64,000 nucleotides of DNA from Bacteroidales bacterium (GCA_016285145.1 JAEEQE010000005.1:58230-122229), one strand, 5' to 3'; shown: positions 55,935 to 64,000, counted from the stretch's first letter. A program made the numbers and translations. The notes: generated by a model from the sequence alone, not told the origin.

Positions 55935-56278
55935 TAATGTGGAAATTAACTTGTTAAGCCTTTTTTCTATAATCAATAATCTAGCACAGATTTGTTTTAA
56001 TTGGGTATCATCCAAATATTTCAAATTATAAGCTATGATTGTTTGTGTTTCTAATTCAAATGCAGATCCAATGCTTATTTCTAAGAAATGGATAAATTCC
56101 CTGCTGGATGTTCTCGATCCCCTTCTGCTATGTTGGCTGCAATTGATACTGCGGATCTCCTCATTTGATCTGACAAAGCATAGCGTTCGTATGTTGGAAA
56201 ACCTTTTAAATAATTATAGATGTCTGTTACTAATGATATTGCGTCATTCCATACTCCATATTTCCTAAAATCCATCAT
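55926..56278 (-). pseudogene. Frameshifted four-helix-bundle (S23/IVS-type) protein gene
   Basis: The first frame gives MMDFRKYGVWNDAISLVTDI ... MRRSAVSIAANIAEG, the diagnostic loop of S23 proteins, then drifts out of frame and stops. The continuation SRTSSREFIHFLEISIGSAF ... LNKLISTLKT is in another frame. Restoring one base in the G4 run (plus-strand CCCC, 56119-56122) gives a 117-residue protein of normal family length. Total length 353 is one base short of 118 codons. Either a recent one-base deletion, a phase-variable tract or a sequencing error. It lies on the minus strand inside inverted heptamer arrays. Confidence 0.8.
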
Positions 56279-56360
56279 TCTATCTTTTGTTTATTATATT
56301 CTAAATAACGATTGTTAATTAATGATATTGTTTGATTTATATATTTTTTAATAAACAACT

Positions 56361-56409
56361 ATTAACCAATGACTAAAGACCAACGGCTAACGGCCAATGG
56401 CTAATGGCA
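56361..56409. repeat. Right 7-bp array flanking the second S23 gene
   Basis: Seven in-phase heptamers: ATTAACC, AATGACT, AAAGACC, AACGGCT, AACGGCC, AATGGCT, AATGGCA. Opposite sense to the array at 55907-55934. It explains a spurious upstream ATG (56397) in frame with ung. Confidence 0.8.
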
Positions 56410-56444
56410 ATTTTAAATTCTCACCCCCCAAAACCCCAATCCCA

Positions 56445-57116
56445 ATGATAACCCCTCAAATCGAAAATTCTTGGAAACAAGTGTTGTGGGACCAGTTTCA
56501 AGCTCCCTATTTTGCTGAGTTGAAGCGCTTTTTAATAGAAGAGAAGCAGCATTACCGGGTGTTTCCCCCGGGTGGTTGCATTTTCAATGCGTTCAACAGC
56601 ACACCGTTTGATCAGGTGAAGGTCGTGATTATCGGGCAGGATCCTTACCATGAGGTGGGGCAGGCGCATGGGTTGTGCTTTTCCGTGCAGGATGGGGTGC
56701 CCTTTCCCAAGTCGCTGATTAACATATTCAAGGAGTTGAGTGACGATGTGGGTTTTGTTACGCCACGGAGCGGCAACTTGCAGAAGTGGACGCAGCAGGG
56801 CGTGTTGCTGCTCAATGCCACGCTCACGGTGCGCGAACACGCCGCAGGTTCGCATCAGGGGCATGGCTGGGAGACCTTCACCGATTGCGCCATCCAGCGC
56901 CTTTCGGAGCAGAGGGAGGGTTTGGTGTTCCTTTTATGGGGTAACTATGCCATCAACAAGCGCGCCCTGATTGACACAAGCAAGCATTATGTGCTCACCG
57001 CCGCACATCCGTCGCCGCTATCGGCTTTCCGTGGTTTCTTCGGGTGCAAGCATTTTTCCAAAACCAACGAACTGCTGAAGCAGATGGGCAAAATACCCAT
57101 AGATTGGCAGTTGTAA
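56445..57116 (+). CDS. ung: Uracil-DNA glycosylase
   Basis: The 223-residue product is a family 1 UDG that removes uracil from DNA. Motifs are VVIIGQDPYHEVGQAHGLCF (catalytic aspartate in GQDPYH), LLNATLTVREHAAGSH, LLWGNYA and the DNA-intercalating loop HPSPLSAFRGFFGCKHFS. The ATG at 56445 (MITPQIENSWKQVLW) is chosen; the in-frame ATG at 56397 is inside the heptamer array. It converges with the helicase gene. Confidence 0.95.
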   Translation: MITPQIENSWKQVLWDQFQAPYFAELKRFLIEEKQHYRVFPPGGCIFNAFNSTPFDQVKVVIIGQDPYHEVGQAHGLCFSVQDGVPFPKSLINIFKELSDDVGFVTPRSGNLQKWTQQGVLLLNATLTVREHAAGSHQGHGWETFTDCAIQRLSEQREGLVFLLWGNYAINKRALIDTSKHYVLTAAHPSPLSAFRGFFGCKHFSKTNELLKQMGKIPIDWQL

Positions 57117-57131
57117 GTATAAAGAGTCAGA

Positions 57132-60100
57132 TTAGTTAGAAGATAATTTCTGCAATACCAAATCAGGAAGGATAACAGCACTCTCTTCACTGTCATCTTT
57201 GCCTTTCCAAGCCAGTATGCTGCTGATTTTTGCAGCTGATACACGGTAGCCTTTTTTGTTCCAGTTTTCGATCTCCTTACGTTTGTCTTTGGATAATAAT
57301 ACGACTCTATCTCCGGAAGGGGTACGCAGACAACCGTCATCATAATAGAGTGCGGTGCTACCCTTAAGTTGGAAAACAAGATTTTTTTTATCCTTGAAAA
57401 AGTTCAGGTTCACATCATGCATGGATAGTTGCAATACAATGTTATCAGGTTCGGGGTATTGTTCCATGTCATAATGATATTTAGTGGAATTTCTTTTTAA
57501 TGATTTGAAAATCTGTGTATTGCAATGAATGAAAAGGTTTTGTTTTGCACGGGTTAGGCCTACATAAAGTTTTCGGATTTCCTCCGTTTTTTCTATCTCT
57601 TGATGATTTAGTAGCATATAAACGGTGTCAAATTCCCGACCTTTCGCCTTGTGAATAGTGGAAACGAAGATGGTAGCGTCACCTTCTCCACAAAAGTCTT
57701 CAAGCTTAGATTCAAATAAAAATTCGTTGAGGTCGCTGTAATATTTGGACTTGTTGGTCTTTTCAAAAGCGGTGAAAAAGTTTTGGACATATTCCAAGCA
57801 GGAACTCTCCTTGTATTTTTGGATTGTTTTTTGTTTAGCATCATTCCATAACTCATCACTGATAAGAGGGGATGTCGTATTGTCGCCGATTTTTTTCAGG
57901 AAATAGCGTATTTCCATCATATTGTAGAAACGGAATCCGTCAGCCGATTGGATTAATTGTGCGCGTAGGCCCATCTTGTTCAGAAGTCCTGCTGCTTGCG
58001 CAGCCTCATCGTTAGTGGTGGTGAGCAAACAGGCTCTTTCTCCCTGATAGGTGGTTTTAATGTCGCGGCACACTGGGAAAAGTAGATTATCACAGAGATA
58101 TTCGGTTATTCTCACATTCCCGGATTCTTGGCTAACTGCTATACAATCGTGAGTTTTCATTCGATTAGGAAGTCTTTTCACGAACGCTTCTGCAAAAGAG
58201 ACAATTGCTTGTCTGCTACGGTAATTTTCCGTCAGTTCATATTTCACAGCACCAAATTCATCAATCAACATCCGCATGTATTTGGCATCGGAGCCGCGGA
58301 AACTATAGATGTTTTGGTCGTCGTCGCCAACGGCAATGACACGCATTTCTTCATTCTGTTTCATTAAAGCCTTGACAAAGGCATACTCGTGGGCATCCAT
58401 ATCCTGCGCTTCATCAATCACTAACACGGTCTTGCTTATTCGACTGGATTCCACTTGGCCGGTTTCAATCATCTGGGTGGCACGTGCCACCACATCATCT
58501 GAATCTTCCAATGATCCGTTTTCACCGAGCAGGTCGAAACTATAGGAGTGAAATGTCTTGATCTCCACTAAATAGGCAGTATTGCCGATGAGTTCAATTA
58601 GACGTTGCTTGAACTCAGTGGCGGCAGCACGAGAGAAGGTCAGCATGAGAAGTTGCTCGTGTTTTACATCTTCCAATAATAATAGAGATGCTAGTTTGTG
58701 AACCAACACGCGAGTCTTTCCGCTTCCAGGACCAGCAGCCACTACAATGTACTTGGACGTCTTATCCGTGATGATTTTCCGCTGTGTTTCAGATAATTTC
58801 CCAAAAAGTTGGTGGTACTTCTCAGGGGTGATGTTTTTCTCAATCTCTTTAGCCCGCTCTCCTTTGAAATATGTGGCGATGAATTTGTTGTGATCCATCT
58901 GGAAATAGTCCCGTACGTATTTCAATGCCGCATCATAATCCCGCACCATCAGGTTCGCATATTCACCAACGATGTGAATTTGTCTGATCTTCTGTTTGTA
59001 AAACTCATCCAGCATCCGATAGTCCTCAACTTTGTAGCGATATTTCATGTCGGATATGCGACGAATCTGCATGGCGTTGTAAATAACCAAAAAACCTCCT
59101 TCCAATTTTAACGCCCCGATTTTGGACAAATAGAGTAAAGCATCCTCCATGTCCTTCATTTGTACGACTTGCGTTTGTGCAAGCAGATTCCGTTGCGATT
59201 GTGCCGAATAATTTTTTAGCATTTCCGTCAATGAAAATGAAATGGGACAGTCGGAGGCGGATGGGATTTGCTGTTGTTTGATTTTGAACAGTTCACTAAT
59301 AATGTATTGGCATAATTCAATGCGAATCCCTTGTTTCTTTTGAAGTTGTTCGATGTTTTGCTTTATGGTCACTTGCACGCTGTTCCCGCGGATGTGTTCC
59401 TTTTTGATAATGAGGGTTTTCATCGCCAGAAAATTCAGAATCGTGCGAATGTCTTTTACGGTGGAGTGGATGCCCTGCTCGTTGGCTTGCTCGTTTAAGG
59501 TCTTATAGGTGATTTCTTTTTCGCTTTCCGAGAATGTTTTGGTCAGATATAGCTCTAATCGCGCAAATTTGTTGACAGTGTTCTGTGATTTACGTTCGTT
59601 GTCTGTGGTATGAAGGTATGCGGACATGTCATGGGTGTCTGCCAGAATCCCATCTTGGCGCATAAGGTTTACCGCGTTGATCACAGACGCTTTGCTCATA
59701 CCAAGAATATCGGCCAAATAGTCCACGCGAGATTCAGCATCCTCCCCATCAGCTTGGGTTGATTTGGATGTGTTCTTGTTGGAAATCAGAGACTTGATTA
59801 TCCGTATGGCATTTTGGCGGTCATTATTGTCAAAGAGTTTGGAGTTTTCAATTCGTTGTCGTGCCTCGTCCATGTTTTTCACAGTAATGCCGGTAGCGAA
59901 GACGTGAGGCACATTGTTCCCTCGGGTTATGTATCCGGCTTGTTCAAGGGCTGAAATGGCTGTGCGCACGCGCGTTTCAATGTCTGAAATATCGTCGTTC
60001 CATCCCGCTTGCCGTGCAATCTCCAAAGCCGAGCATTGAACGGTCTTGAACTGTCTTGTGAGGTCTTTTATCGCTTTCCAAACCTGCTGTATTTCGCTGA

Positions 60101-61967
60101 TGCTCAATTTTGTCTGATTCAAAAGGATGAAATGCTTGTCTAAATCATGGTCGCTGTAAAGCACATAGCATTTGGCCTGCATCTCTGGGTCACGTCCTGC
60201 ACGCCCTGCCTCTTGAACATAGTTTTCTAATGAATCGGATATGTCGTAGTGGATTACCATGCCCACGTCTTTCTTGTCCACACCCATGCCGAAAGCGGAA
60301 GTGGCCACCATGATTTGTGCTTCGTTGTTGATGAATGCATTCTGATTGTGTACCTTGTCGTTTGCATCCATTTTACCATTGAATGGAAGGGCCGAGTATC
60401 CGTCCCGTGTCAGTTTTTGCGCTAATTCGATTGTTTTTTTTGTGCGCGCGACATAGATGATAGTGGGTTTTGGATTGCCAATCAGAAGATTCCGCATAAA
60501 ATTGTATTTCTCGTCTTCGGTGTCCGCATGGATTACTGCATATTTCAGGTTTTGGCGGTCGGCAGTAGAGGCGAATAATCGCAAGTCAATATCCAGCTTC
60601 CGCTTGAAATAGTCGCAAATGTCAGAAATCACCTTCTGTTTGGCTGTGGCAGTGAAACAGGAAACCGGAATAGGGGCAGTCAAATGTTTTTTGACTTGTA
60701 GCTGCTTGATGAAATCCCCAATGAAGAGATAATCCACACGGAAATCCTGTCCCCAAGAGGAAAAGCAGTGTGCTTCATCAATGACAAACCGAACTACGTT
60801 ACGGGATAAAAGAAGCTTTTCAATGGTTTTGGAGCGCAGCATTTCCGGTGAGATATATAGTAAAGTGGCGCTGCCATCGGACACGCGCTCAAAAGCATCA
60901 GCCCTTGAAATGGGATCCAAAAGCCCGTTGATGGTGACGGCTTCTGTAAAGCCCTTTTCCGACAGGTTGTCCACCTGATCTTTCATCAACGATTGTAAAG
61001 GAGAAATGACAATGGTGAGACCATGCACCGCTCTGCCCGACATAATGGCAGGAAGCTGGAAAGTGAGCGACTTTCCACCGCCAGTTGGGAAAACCGTTAG
61101 CAGCGATTCTCCGTCAATGGCCGCTTGCACGGCACGCTCCTGCATTGGTTCGCCGTCAAATGTCCGGAATTTTGTATAACCAAAAGTCTCTTCCAATCCC
61201 TTGTGAATGTTGAGCTTTTCATTGCAAAACTGACAGCTTGAGTCATGGCATGGAGCGTTACAAAGCTGCCGCATGATATATTCAATGGTAGGGAAGTTGT
61301 GCAGTAGCCAAGGTGGAGTTACTGATTTGTTGTCATCAGTGTTGATAAGGGCTAAGGCGTATGCCAGTTCCATTGGATGTCGTTGGATGAAAGTGGAAAG
61401 ACTGGCGTTTTTGCAAATTCTTCCATCAAAAAAGGAGAGAATAAGATTTTTGATGTCAATCTTTTCAGGAGTTTTTTCTATATAATCGAAAAAGTCTTTG
61501 AATTCCTTGGATGAATAGAGTAAATGAATATAAATCTGTTGGAGTTCAAAAGGGAGGTTGTTATAGACGTTTATTTCGGCATTGAAAAGATCTCTTGCTT
61601 TTTTGCAATCATTCAGTGGGTTGTTAAGCTCCTCTGATTGTAACTTATCGTCCTTAAGTAGTTTGTGATAAGGACGTTTTGGGAAAAGAAGTGGCGACAA
61701 ATATAGGGTGTCGATTTTTTTCTTTTTGTTTAGGGAGTTTATTGACAATATCTTTAGGTCATGATGGATGATGTTGTGACCACAAAGGTATTCTGCTCCG
61801 CTAACAAAGTCAATGAAATCGGGTTGGGAGGATTGGTGAAACTCCTTGCCGGAAATTGTCAAGGCGCCATAATCATGTATCTTTTTGCCATTTGAGTCAG
61901 CCTCAATGTCAATAAAGGCAATCTTGTAAGGGGTGATTCGATGCAGTAATTTAAAAGAAAGTGCCAT
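57132..61967 (-). CDS. Exonuclease-RecQ-UvrD triple fusion helicase
   Basis: The 1611-residue product joins three DNA-processing modules. Residues about 12-130 look like a DEDD 3'-5' exonuclease: IAFIDIEAD (D20, E22), CGHNIIHHDLK (D70) and NPLNDCKKARD (D120); the usual catalytic His before D120 is not seen. Residues about 275-700 are a RecQ helicase: FPTGGGKSLTF, VIDEAHCFSSWGQDFR, SAFGMGVDKKDV and YVQEAGRAGRD. After a middle region of winged-helix-like sequence (about 700-1060), residues about 1070-1500 are a UvrD/Rep-type helicase: AAGPGSGKTRVLVHKL, VIDEAQDMDAHEY, VGDDDQNIYSFRGSD, ELTENYRSRQAIV and YVGLTRAKQN. It has its own promoter. Likely a DNA repair or recombination machine with opposite or sequential unwinding activities; specific role unknown. 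Confidence 0.88.
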   Translation of the reverse strand: MALSFKLLHRITPYKIAFIDIEADSNGKKIHDYGALTISGKEFHQSSQPDFIDFVSGAEYLCGHNIIHHDLKILSINSLNKKKKIDTLYLSPLLFPKRPYHKLLKDDKLQSEELNNPLNDCKKARDLFNAEINVYNNLPFELQQIYIHLLYSSKEFKDFFDYIEKTPEKIDIKNLILSFFDGRICKNASLSTFIQRHPMELAYALALINTDDNKSVTPPWLLHNFPTIEYIMRQLCNAPCHDSSCQFCNEKLNIHKGLEETFGYTKFRTFDGEPMQERAVQAAIDGESLLTVFPTGGGKSLTFQLPAIMSGRAVHGLTIVISPLQSLMKDQVDNLSEKGFTEAVTINGLLDPISRADAFERVSDGSATLLYISPEMLRSKTIEKLLLSRNVVRFVIDEAHCFSSWGQDFRVDYLFIGDFIKQLQVKKHLTAPIPVSCFTATAKQKVISDICDYFKRKLDIDLRLFASTADRQNLKYAVIHADTEDEKYNFMRNLLIGNPKPTIIYVARTKKTIELAQKLTRDGYSALPFNGKMDANDKVHNQNAFINNEAQIMVATSAFGMGVDKKDVGMVIHYDISDSLENYVQEAGRAGRDPEMQAKCYVLYSDHDLDKHFILLNQTKLSISEIQQVWKAIKDLTRQFKTVQCSALEIARQAGWNDDISDIETRVRTAISALEQAGYITRGNNVPHVFATGITVKNMDEARQRIENSKLFDNNDRQNAIRIIKSLISNKNTSKSTQADGEDAESRVDYLADILGMSKASVINAVNLMRQDGILADTHDMSAYLHTTDNERKSQNTVNKFARLELYLTKTFSESEKEITYKTLNEQANEQGIHSTVKDIRTILNFLAMKTLIIKKEHIRGNSVQVTIKQNIEQLQKKQGIRIELCQYIISELFKIKQQQIPSASDCPISFSLTEMLKNYSAQSQRNLLAQTQVVQMKDMEDALLYLSKIGALKLEGGFLVIYNAMQIRRISDMKYRYKVEDYRMLDEFYKQKIRQIHIVGEYANLMVRDYDAALKYVRDYFQMDHNKFIATYFKGERAKEIEKNITPEKYHQLFGKLSETQRKIITDKTSKYIVVAAGPGSGKTRVLVHKLASLLLLEDVKHEQLLMLTFSRAAATEFKQRLIELIGNTAYLVEIKTFHSYSFDLLGENGSLEDSDDVVARATQMIETGQVESSRISKTVLVIDEAQDMDAHEYAFVKALMKQNEEMRVIAVGDDDQNIYSFRGSDAKYMRMLIDEFGAVKYELTENYRSRQAIVSFAEAFVKRLPNRMKTHDCIAVSQESGNVRITEYLCDNLLFPVCRDIKTTYQGERACLLTTTNDEAAQAAGLLNKMGLRAQLIQSADGFRFYNMMEIRYFLKKIGDNTTSPLISDELWNDAKQKTIQKYKESSCLEYVQNFFTAFEKTNKSKYYSDLNEFLFESKLEDFCGEGDATIFVSTIHKAKGREFDTVYMLLNHQEIEKTEEIRKLYVGLTRAKQNLFIHCNTQIFKSLKRNSTKYHYDMEQYPEPDNIVLQLSMHDVNLNFFKDKKNLVFQLKGSTALYYDDGCLRTPSGDRVVLLSKDKRKEIENWNKKGYRVSAAKISSILAWKGKDDSEESAVILPDLVLQKLSSN

Positions 61968-61988
61968 TGTTTTTTACAAAACTTGGCG

Positions 61989-61996
61989 CAAAAATA
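61989..61996 (-). promoter_or_regulatory. -7 element of the triple-fusion helicase gene
   Basis: The minus strand reads TATTTTTG (TAnnTTTG), 21 bases before the ATG. Confidence 0.55.
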
Positions 61997-62103
61997 GCAT
62001 TTTTACGGGAATTTATAGCTTATCAAGGTTTTTCCCCGTTCTTGTTTGTCTTTTGGGAATGCGATATGCTGCATGCATTTCAGTGGCACGGATGTTTCTG
62101 TCT

Positions 62104-62538
62104 TCACATCAATACCACACTCGCCAGCTGCCAGCGGTCGGGGATGAAGTCGAAGTAATAGACAGGTGCGCCCCAGCGGTCCTTTTGCCGCAGTGTGGTG
62201 CCGTCGAGGTAGTAAAGTGCGGCGCCCCAGCGGTCTTTCTGCCGGATGGTCTGCCCGTCGAAATAGAGCAGGGGAGCGCCCCAGCGGTCCTTCTGCCGCA
62301 CCGTCGGGCCGTCCATGTAAAGCAGCGGCTGTCCCCAACGGTCTTTCTGTCGCACCTGTTGCGTCGCCGCATCGTACCATAGCAGCTGCAGGCCCCAACG
62401 GTCCTTCTGGCGGATGGTGTTCTCCTCCATATAGTAGAGCTTCGCCCCCCATCTGTCCTTCTGATAGACGGTTTGCGCCCGGCCCGCCGGCGCGAGGAAT
62501 GTAATGATGGCAAACAGGAATACAATTCTTTTTTTCAT
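62104..62538 (-). CDS. Small secreted protein with tandem RQKDRWG repeats
   Basis: The 144-residue product begins with a signal peptide (MKKRIVFLFAIITFLAPAGRA). The rest is six or seven copies of a roughly 19-22-residue repeat centred on (Y/R)QKDRWGxxLLYxDG, ending VYYFDFIPDRWQLASVV. The repeat is regular: aromatic residues and DG turn motifs suggest a beta-hairpin solenoid, distantly like MORN or WG repeats. No family is recognised. The ATG at 62538 is chosen for the signal peptide; an upstream in-frame ATG at 62565 overlaps the -7 element. The -7 element is only five bases before this ATG. Confidence 0.7.
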   Translation of the reverse strand: MKKRIVFLFAIITFLAPAGRAQTVYQKDRWGAKLYYMEENTIRQKDRWGLQLLWYDAATQQVRQKDRWGQPLLYMDGPTVRQKDRWGAPLLYFDGQTIRQKDRWGAALYYLDGTTLRQKDRWGAPVYYFDFIPDRWQLASVVLM

Positions 62539-62543
62539 ACGGG

Positions 62544-62551
62544 CAAAAATA
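62544..62551 (-). promoter_or_regulatory. -7 element next to the RQKDRWG repeat gene start
   Basis: The minus strand reads TATTTTTG. It ends five bases before the ATG at 62538, which predicts a leaderless transcript. Confidence 0.45.
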
Positions 62552-62565
62552 CGAATTAATTTCAA

Positions 62566-62826
62566 TCAAACTATCGGATCCCCGCAAAATTTCCGTCTTA
62601 GACGCTTTCCGCAATGCAGTCCCATCCACATCTCGTCGAACTGCTGCATGGATTGGCACTCCTCCATGCCCTTCCGCACTAACTGCGCCAGTGCCGCCAG
62701 GAACGGCATCGTGCCGTCCCCGACTTTCACGTAGTGGTTCTTGATGTCGGTGGTGCCAATACACAGCGACTTCCTGACGGATGCCACGCGGGAGAGGACG
62801 TGGAAGATGACGACGCTATTTTTCAT
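62566..62826 (-). CDS. Hypothetical protein overlapping the channel gene end
   Basis: The product has 86 residues (89 from an alternative ATG at 62835): MKNSVVIFHVLSRVASVRKS ... EECQSMQQFDEMWMGLHCGK ... KFCGDPIV. There is no membrane segment; it has three cysteines and a basic C-terminus. No family recognised. It overlaps the last bases of the channel gene in another frame, consistent with translational coupling. It may be a real small gene because the sequence is not low complexity. Confidence 0.4.
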   Translation of the reverse strand: MKNSVVIFHVLSRVASVRKSLCIGTTDIKNHYVKVGDGTMPFLAALAQLVRKGMEECQSMQQFDEMWMGLHCGKRLRRKFCGDPIV

Positions 62827-63592
62827 TTTTTTCATTGATTAATAGGTCGATCTTTTTTTCAATCTCATTGAGTTTTGCTTTCACATCGTCGTTGTTGTCG
62901 GCCACCATGGCATCCACGAAGATAGAGTTTATAAAAGACATCCCGACGATGCCGCCCATGATTAGCAGCAGGCAGAAATACAAACGCACAATGGTGCCTA
63001 TCGCCGGAGCAGTGGCCGCTGCGATGGTGTCGGGAATGTCATACCAGCCCTCTACGGTGCAGATGCGGAAAACGGAGTAGATGGAATCCCAAGGGGTGGC
63101 GAAATAGGCGGGAGCGATGTCCTTGAACATGCTGCAGTTGATCAGCCCGAAAATGACAATGATGACGAAAAAAGCGAGCAGGATGGCGTACGATTCGCGC
63201 AGCGCCAGCTTGAACCCTTTGATGATTTGACCGAAGTTGGGGAAGAAATGCAGTACCCGAAAGAAACGCAGCACTCGCATGACTCTGAAAACGAGCAGGA
63301 TGGACAAATCCATCAGACCTGTGGGGATGAACATTTCCACTAACGATGGCAACGACAGAATGACCAAAATACCATCTAAGCGATTCCACCCCGATGACCA
63401 GTAGCCTTTACATCCTAACTCTTTATGCTTGACTATCATCTCAAGCAGGAATACAATAGTGCTGAAGAAATCCAAAATAGTGATGACCGGATGCGTTATT
63501 CCACTCACTTGCAAATAGATGACTACAGCGTTCAACAATATTATGCTGAGGATGAATTTCTCGTTTAGAAGAAGATTTTTCAAGTACTTCAT
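62816..63592 (-). CDS. Voltage-gated ion channel of the bacterial sodium channel type
   Basis: The 258-residue product has the six-segment plan of a one-domain channel. S1-S3 lie at about 10-90; the voltage sensor S4 is VFRVMRVLRFFRVLHFF, with arginines every third residue; S5 is YAILLAFFVIIVIFGLI; the pore helix and filter are DSIYSVFRICTVEGWYDIPD; S6 is LYFCLLLIMGGIVGMSFINS. The filter TVEGW differs from the TLESW of NaChBac but keeps the glutamate and tryptophan, so sodium or mixed cation selectivity is likely. The C-terminus (KAKLNEIEKKIDLLINEK) is a coiled coil for tetramer assembly. Confidence 0.88.
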   Translation of the reverse strand: MKYLKNLLLNEKFILSIILLNAVVIYLQVSGITHPVITILDFFSTIVFLLEMIVKHKELGCKGYWSSGWNRLDGILVILSLPSLVEMFIPTGLMDLSILLVFRVMRVLRFFRVLHFFPNFGQIIKGFKLALRESYAILLAFFVIIVIFGLINCSMFKDIAPAYFATPWDSIYSVFRICTVEGWYDIPDTIAAATAPAIGTIVRLYFCLLLIMGGIVGMSFINSIFVDAMVADNNDDVKAKLNEIEKKIDLLINEKNEK

Positions 63593-63611
63593 ATCCGTTT
63601 GTTTTAGGACG

Positions 63612-63619
63612 CAAAAATA
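63612..63619 (-). promoter_or_regulatory. -7 element of the channel gene
   Basis: The minus strand reads TATTTTTG (TAnnTTTG), 19 bases before the ATG. Confidence 0.5.
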
Positions 63620-63689
63620 AGAAAAAAGTGTGCTAAAGAGAGGTTCACCTCAGATGATAAATATCAATAAAATCACGAAGCGATTAGGC

Positions 63690-63723
63690 AAAAAAAAACG
63701 CCGCACTCTTGCGAATGCGGCGT
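63690..63723 (-). terminator. Terminator of hsp20
   Basis: On the minus strand ACGCCGCA and TGCGGCGT form an 8-bp stem followed by a long T-run. It lies 26 bases after the hsp20 stop. Confidence 0.85.
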
Positions 63724-63749
63724 GAAATCATTAACCCTGGATTTGAAGA

Positions 63750-64000
63750 TTATCCGATGGTGATGGTGCGGGCGAGTTTGGGCTCCTCTTTCTGCACTCT
63801 CGGCAGGGTGATGGTGAGGATTCCGTGCTCCACTTTGGCCTCGATATGGTCCTTGTCAACATCCTCGGGCAGGGTGTAGTTCTGCTCGTAGTTGGTGTAG
63901 GAGAACTCGCGGCGCAGATAGTGGTGCTTTTTCTCCTCTTCCTTGTGTTCCATCTTGTTCTCGATGGCGACGCAGAGGTTGCCTTCGTCGTTGATGCTCA
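63750..64000 (-). CDS. Hsp20/alpha-crystallin small heat shock protein (partial)
   Basis: The C-terminal 83 or so residues are in the window; the frame runs off the right edge. Visible are INDEGNLCVAIENKME, YLRREFSYTNYEQNYTLPED, HIEAKVEHGILTITLPRVQK (the GxLxxxxP core of the alpha-crystallin domain) and the C-terminal ARTITIG with the I-x-I anchor. It acts as a cytoplasmic holdase under heat stress. The apparent in-window ATG at 63953 is internal, since homologous sequence continues upstream. Promoter and N-terminus are outside the window. Confidence 0.9.
   Translation of the reverse strand, partial: SINDEGNLCVAIENKMEHKEEEKKHHYLRREFSYTNYEQNYTLPEDVDKDHIEAKVEHGILTITLPRVQKEEPKLARTITIG

Overview
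The window is a chromosomal segment from a member of the phylum Bacteroidetes, most likely an uncultured member of the order Bacteroidales. Evidence: -7 promoter elements of the TAnnTTTG type occur throughout; there are type IX secretion (T9SS) cargo proteins with type A and type B C-terminal sorting domains and a PorZ-like T9SS component; one giant protein carries six FISUMP domains; the gene order secY-map-infA-rpmJ-rpsM-rpsK-rpsD-rpoA-rplQ and rpmG-DUF4295-ftsY is typical of the group; and A-rich leaders replace strong Shine-Dalgarno sites.

Layout. 1-4.4 kb: distal part of the spc/alpha ribosomal operon, ending in a clear terminator. 4.6-7.1 kb: rfbA (dTDP-glucose synthesis) and an AAA/DUF4143 ATPase behind three 33-bp-spaced operator-like repeats. 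7.1-22.7 kb: a structured non-coding element, a 3597-residue FISUMP surface protein with tail-fibre-like repeats, and a 1500-residue T9SS type B cargo protein. 22.8-28.5 kb: gene remnants, a secreted M1 aminopeptidase, wecB, an S23/four-helix-bundle gene framed by inverted heptamer arrays, and a MutS-like ATPase. 28.5-34.2 kb: clpB (with a sigma-54-like promoter and an inverted repeat), an unknown anchored protein, and maf. 34.2-36.2 kb: a small accessory island with hicBA and a DUF4160/DUF2442 pair, carrying two direct copies of a palindrome-rich repeat. 36.3-46.1 kb: a polytopic membrane protein, ettA, a PatB-type lyase, an acyltransferase, ddh, an unknown gene and a HerA-like ATPase. 46.1-55.9 kb: rbfA, a LolE-type permease, porZ, recO, obgE, rpmG, DUF4295, ftsY and an in-frame ispH-purH fusion. 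55.9-64 kb: a frameshifted second S23 gene inside heptamer arrays, ung, a 1611-residue exonuclease/RecQ/UvrD fusion, a small secreted repeat protein, a voltage-gated channel and the end of an hsp20 gene.

The most unusual signal is a set of 7-bp tandem arrays. Each locus has its own heptamer sequence, arranged as inverted pairs that touch or overlap the stop codons of neighbouring genes. Two of the three inverted pairs enclose an S23/four-helix-bundle gene (one intact, one frameshifted). The third sits empty between rpsD and rpoA, and a fourth, unpaired array forms the leader of ettA. This looks like a mobile or self-propagating unit of the 23S rRNA intervening-sequence type that has settled in protein-gene intergenic regions.
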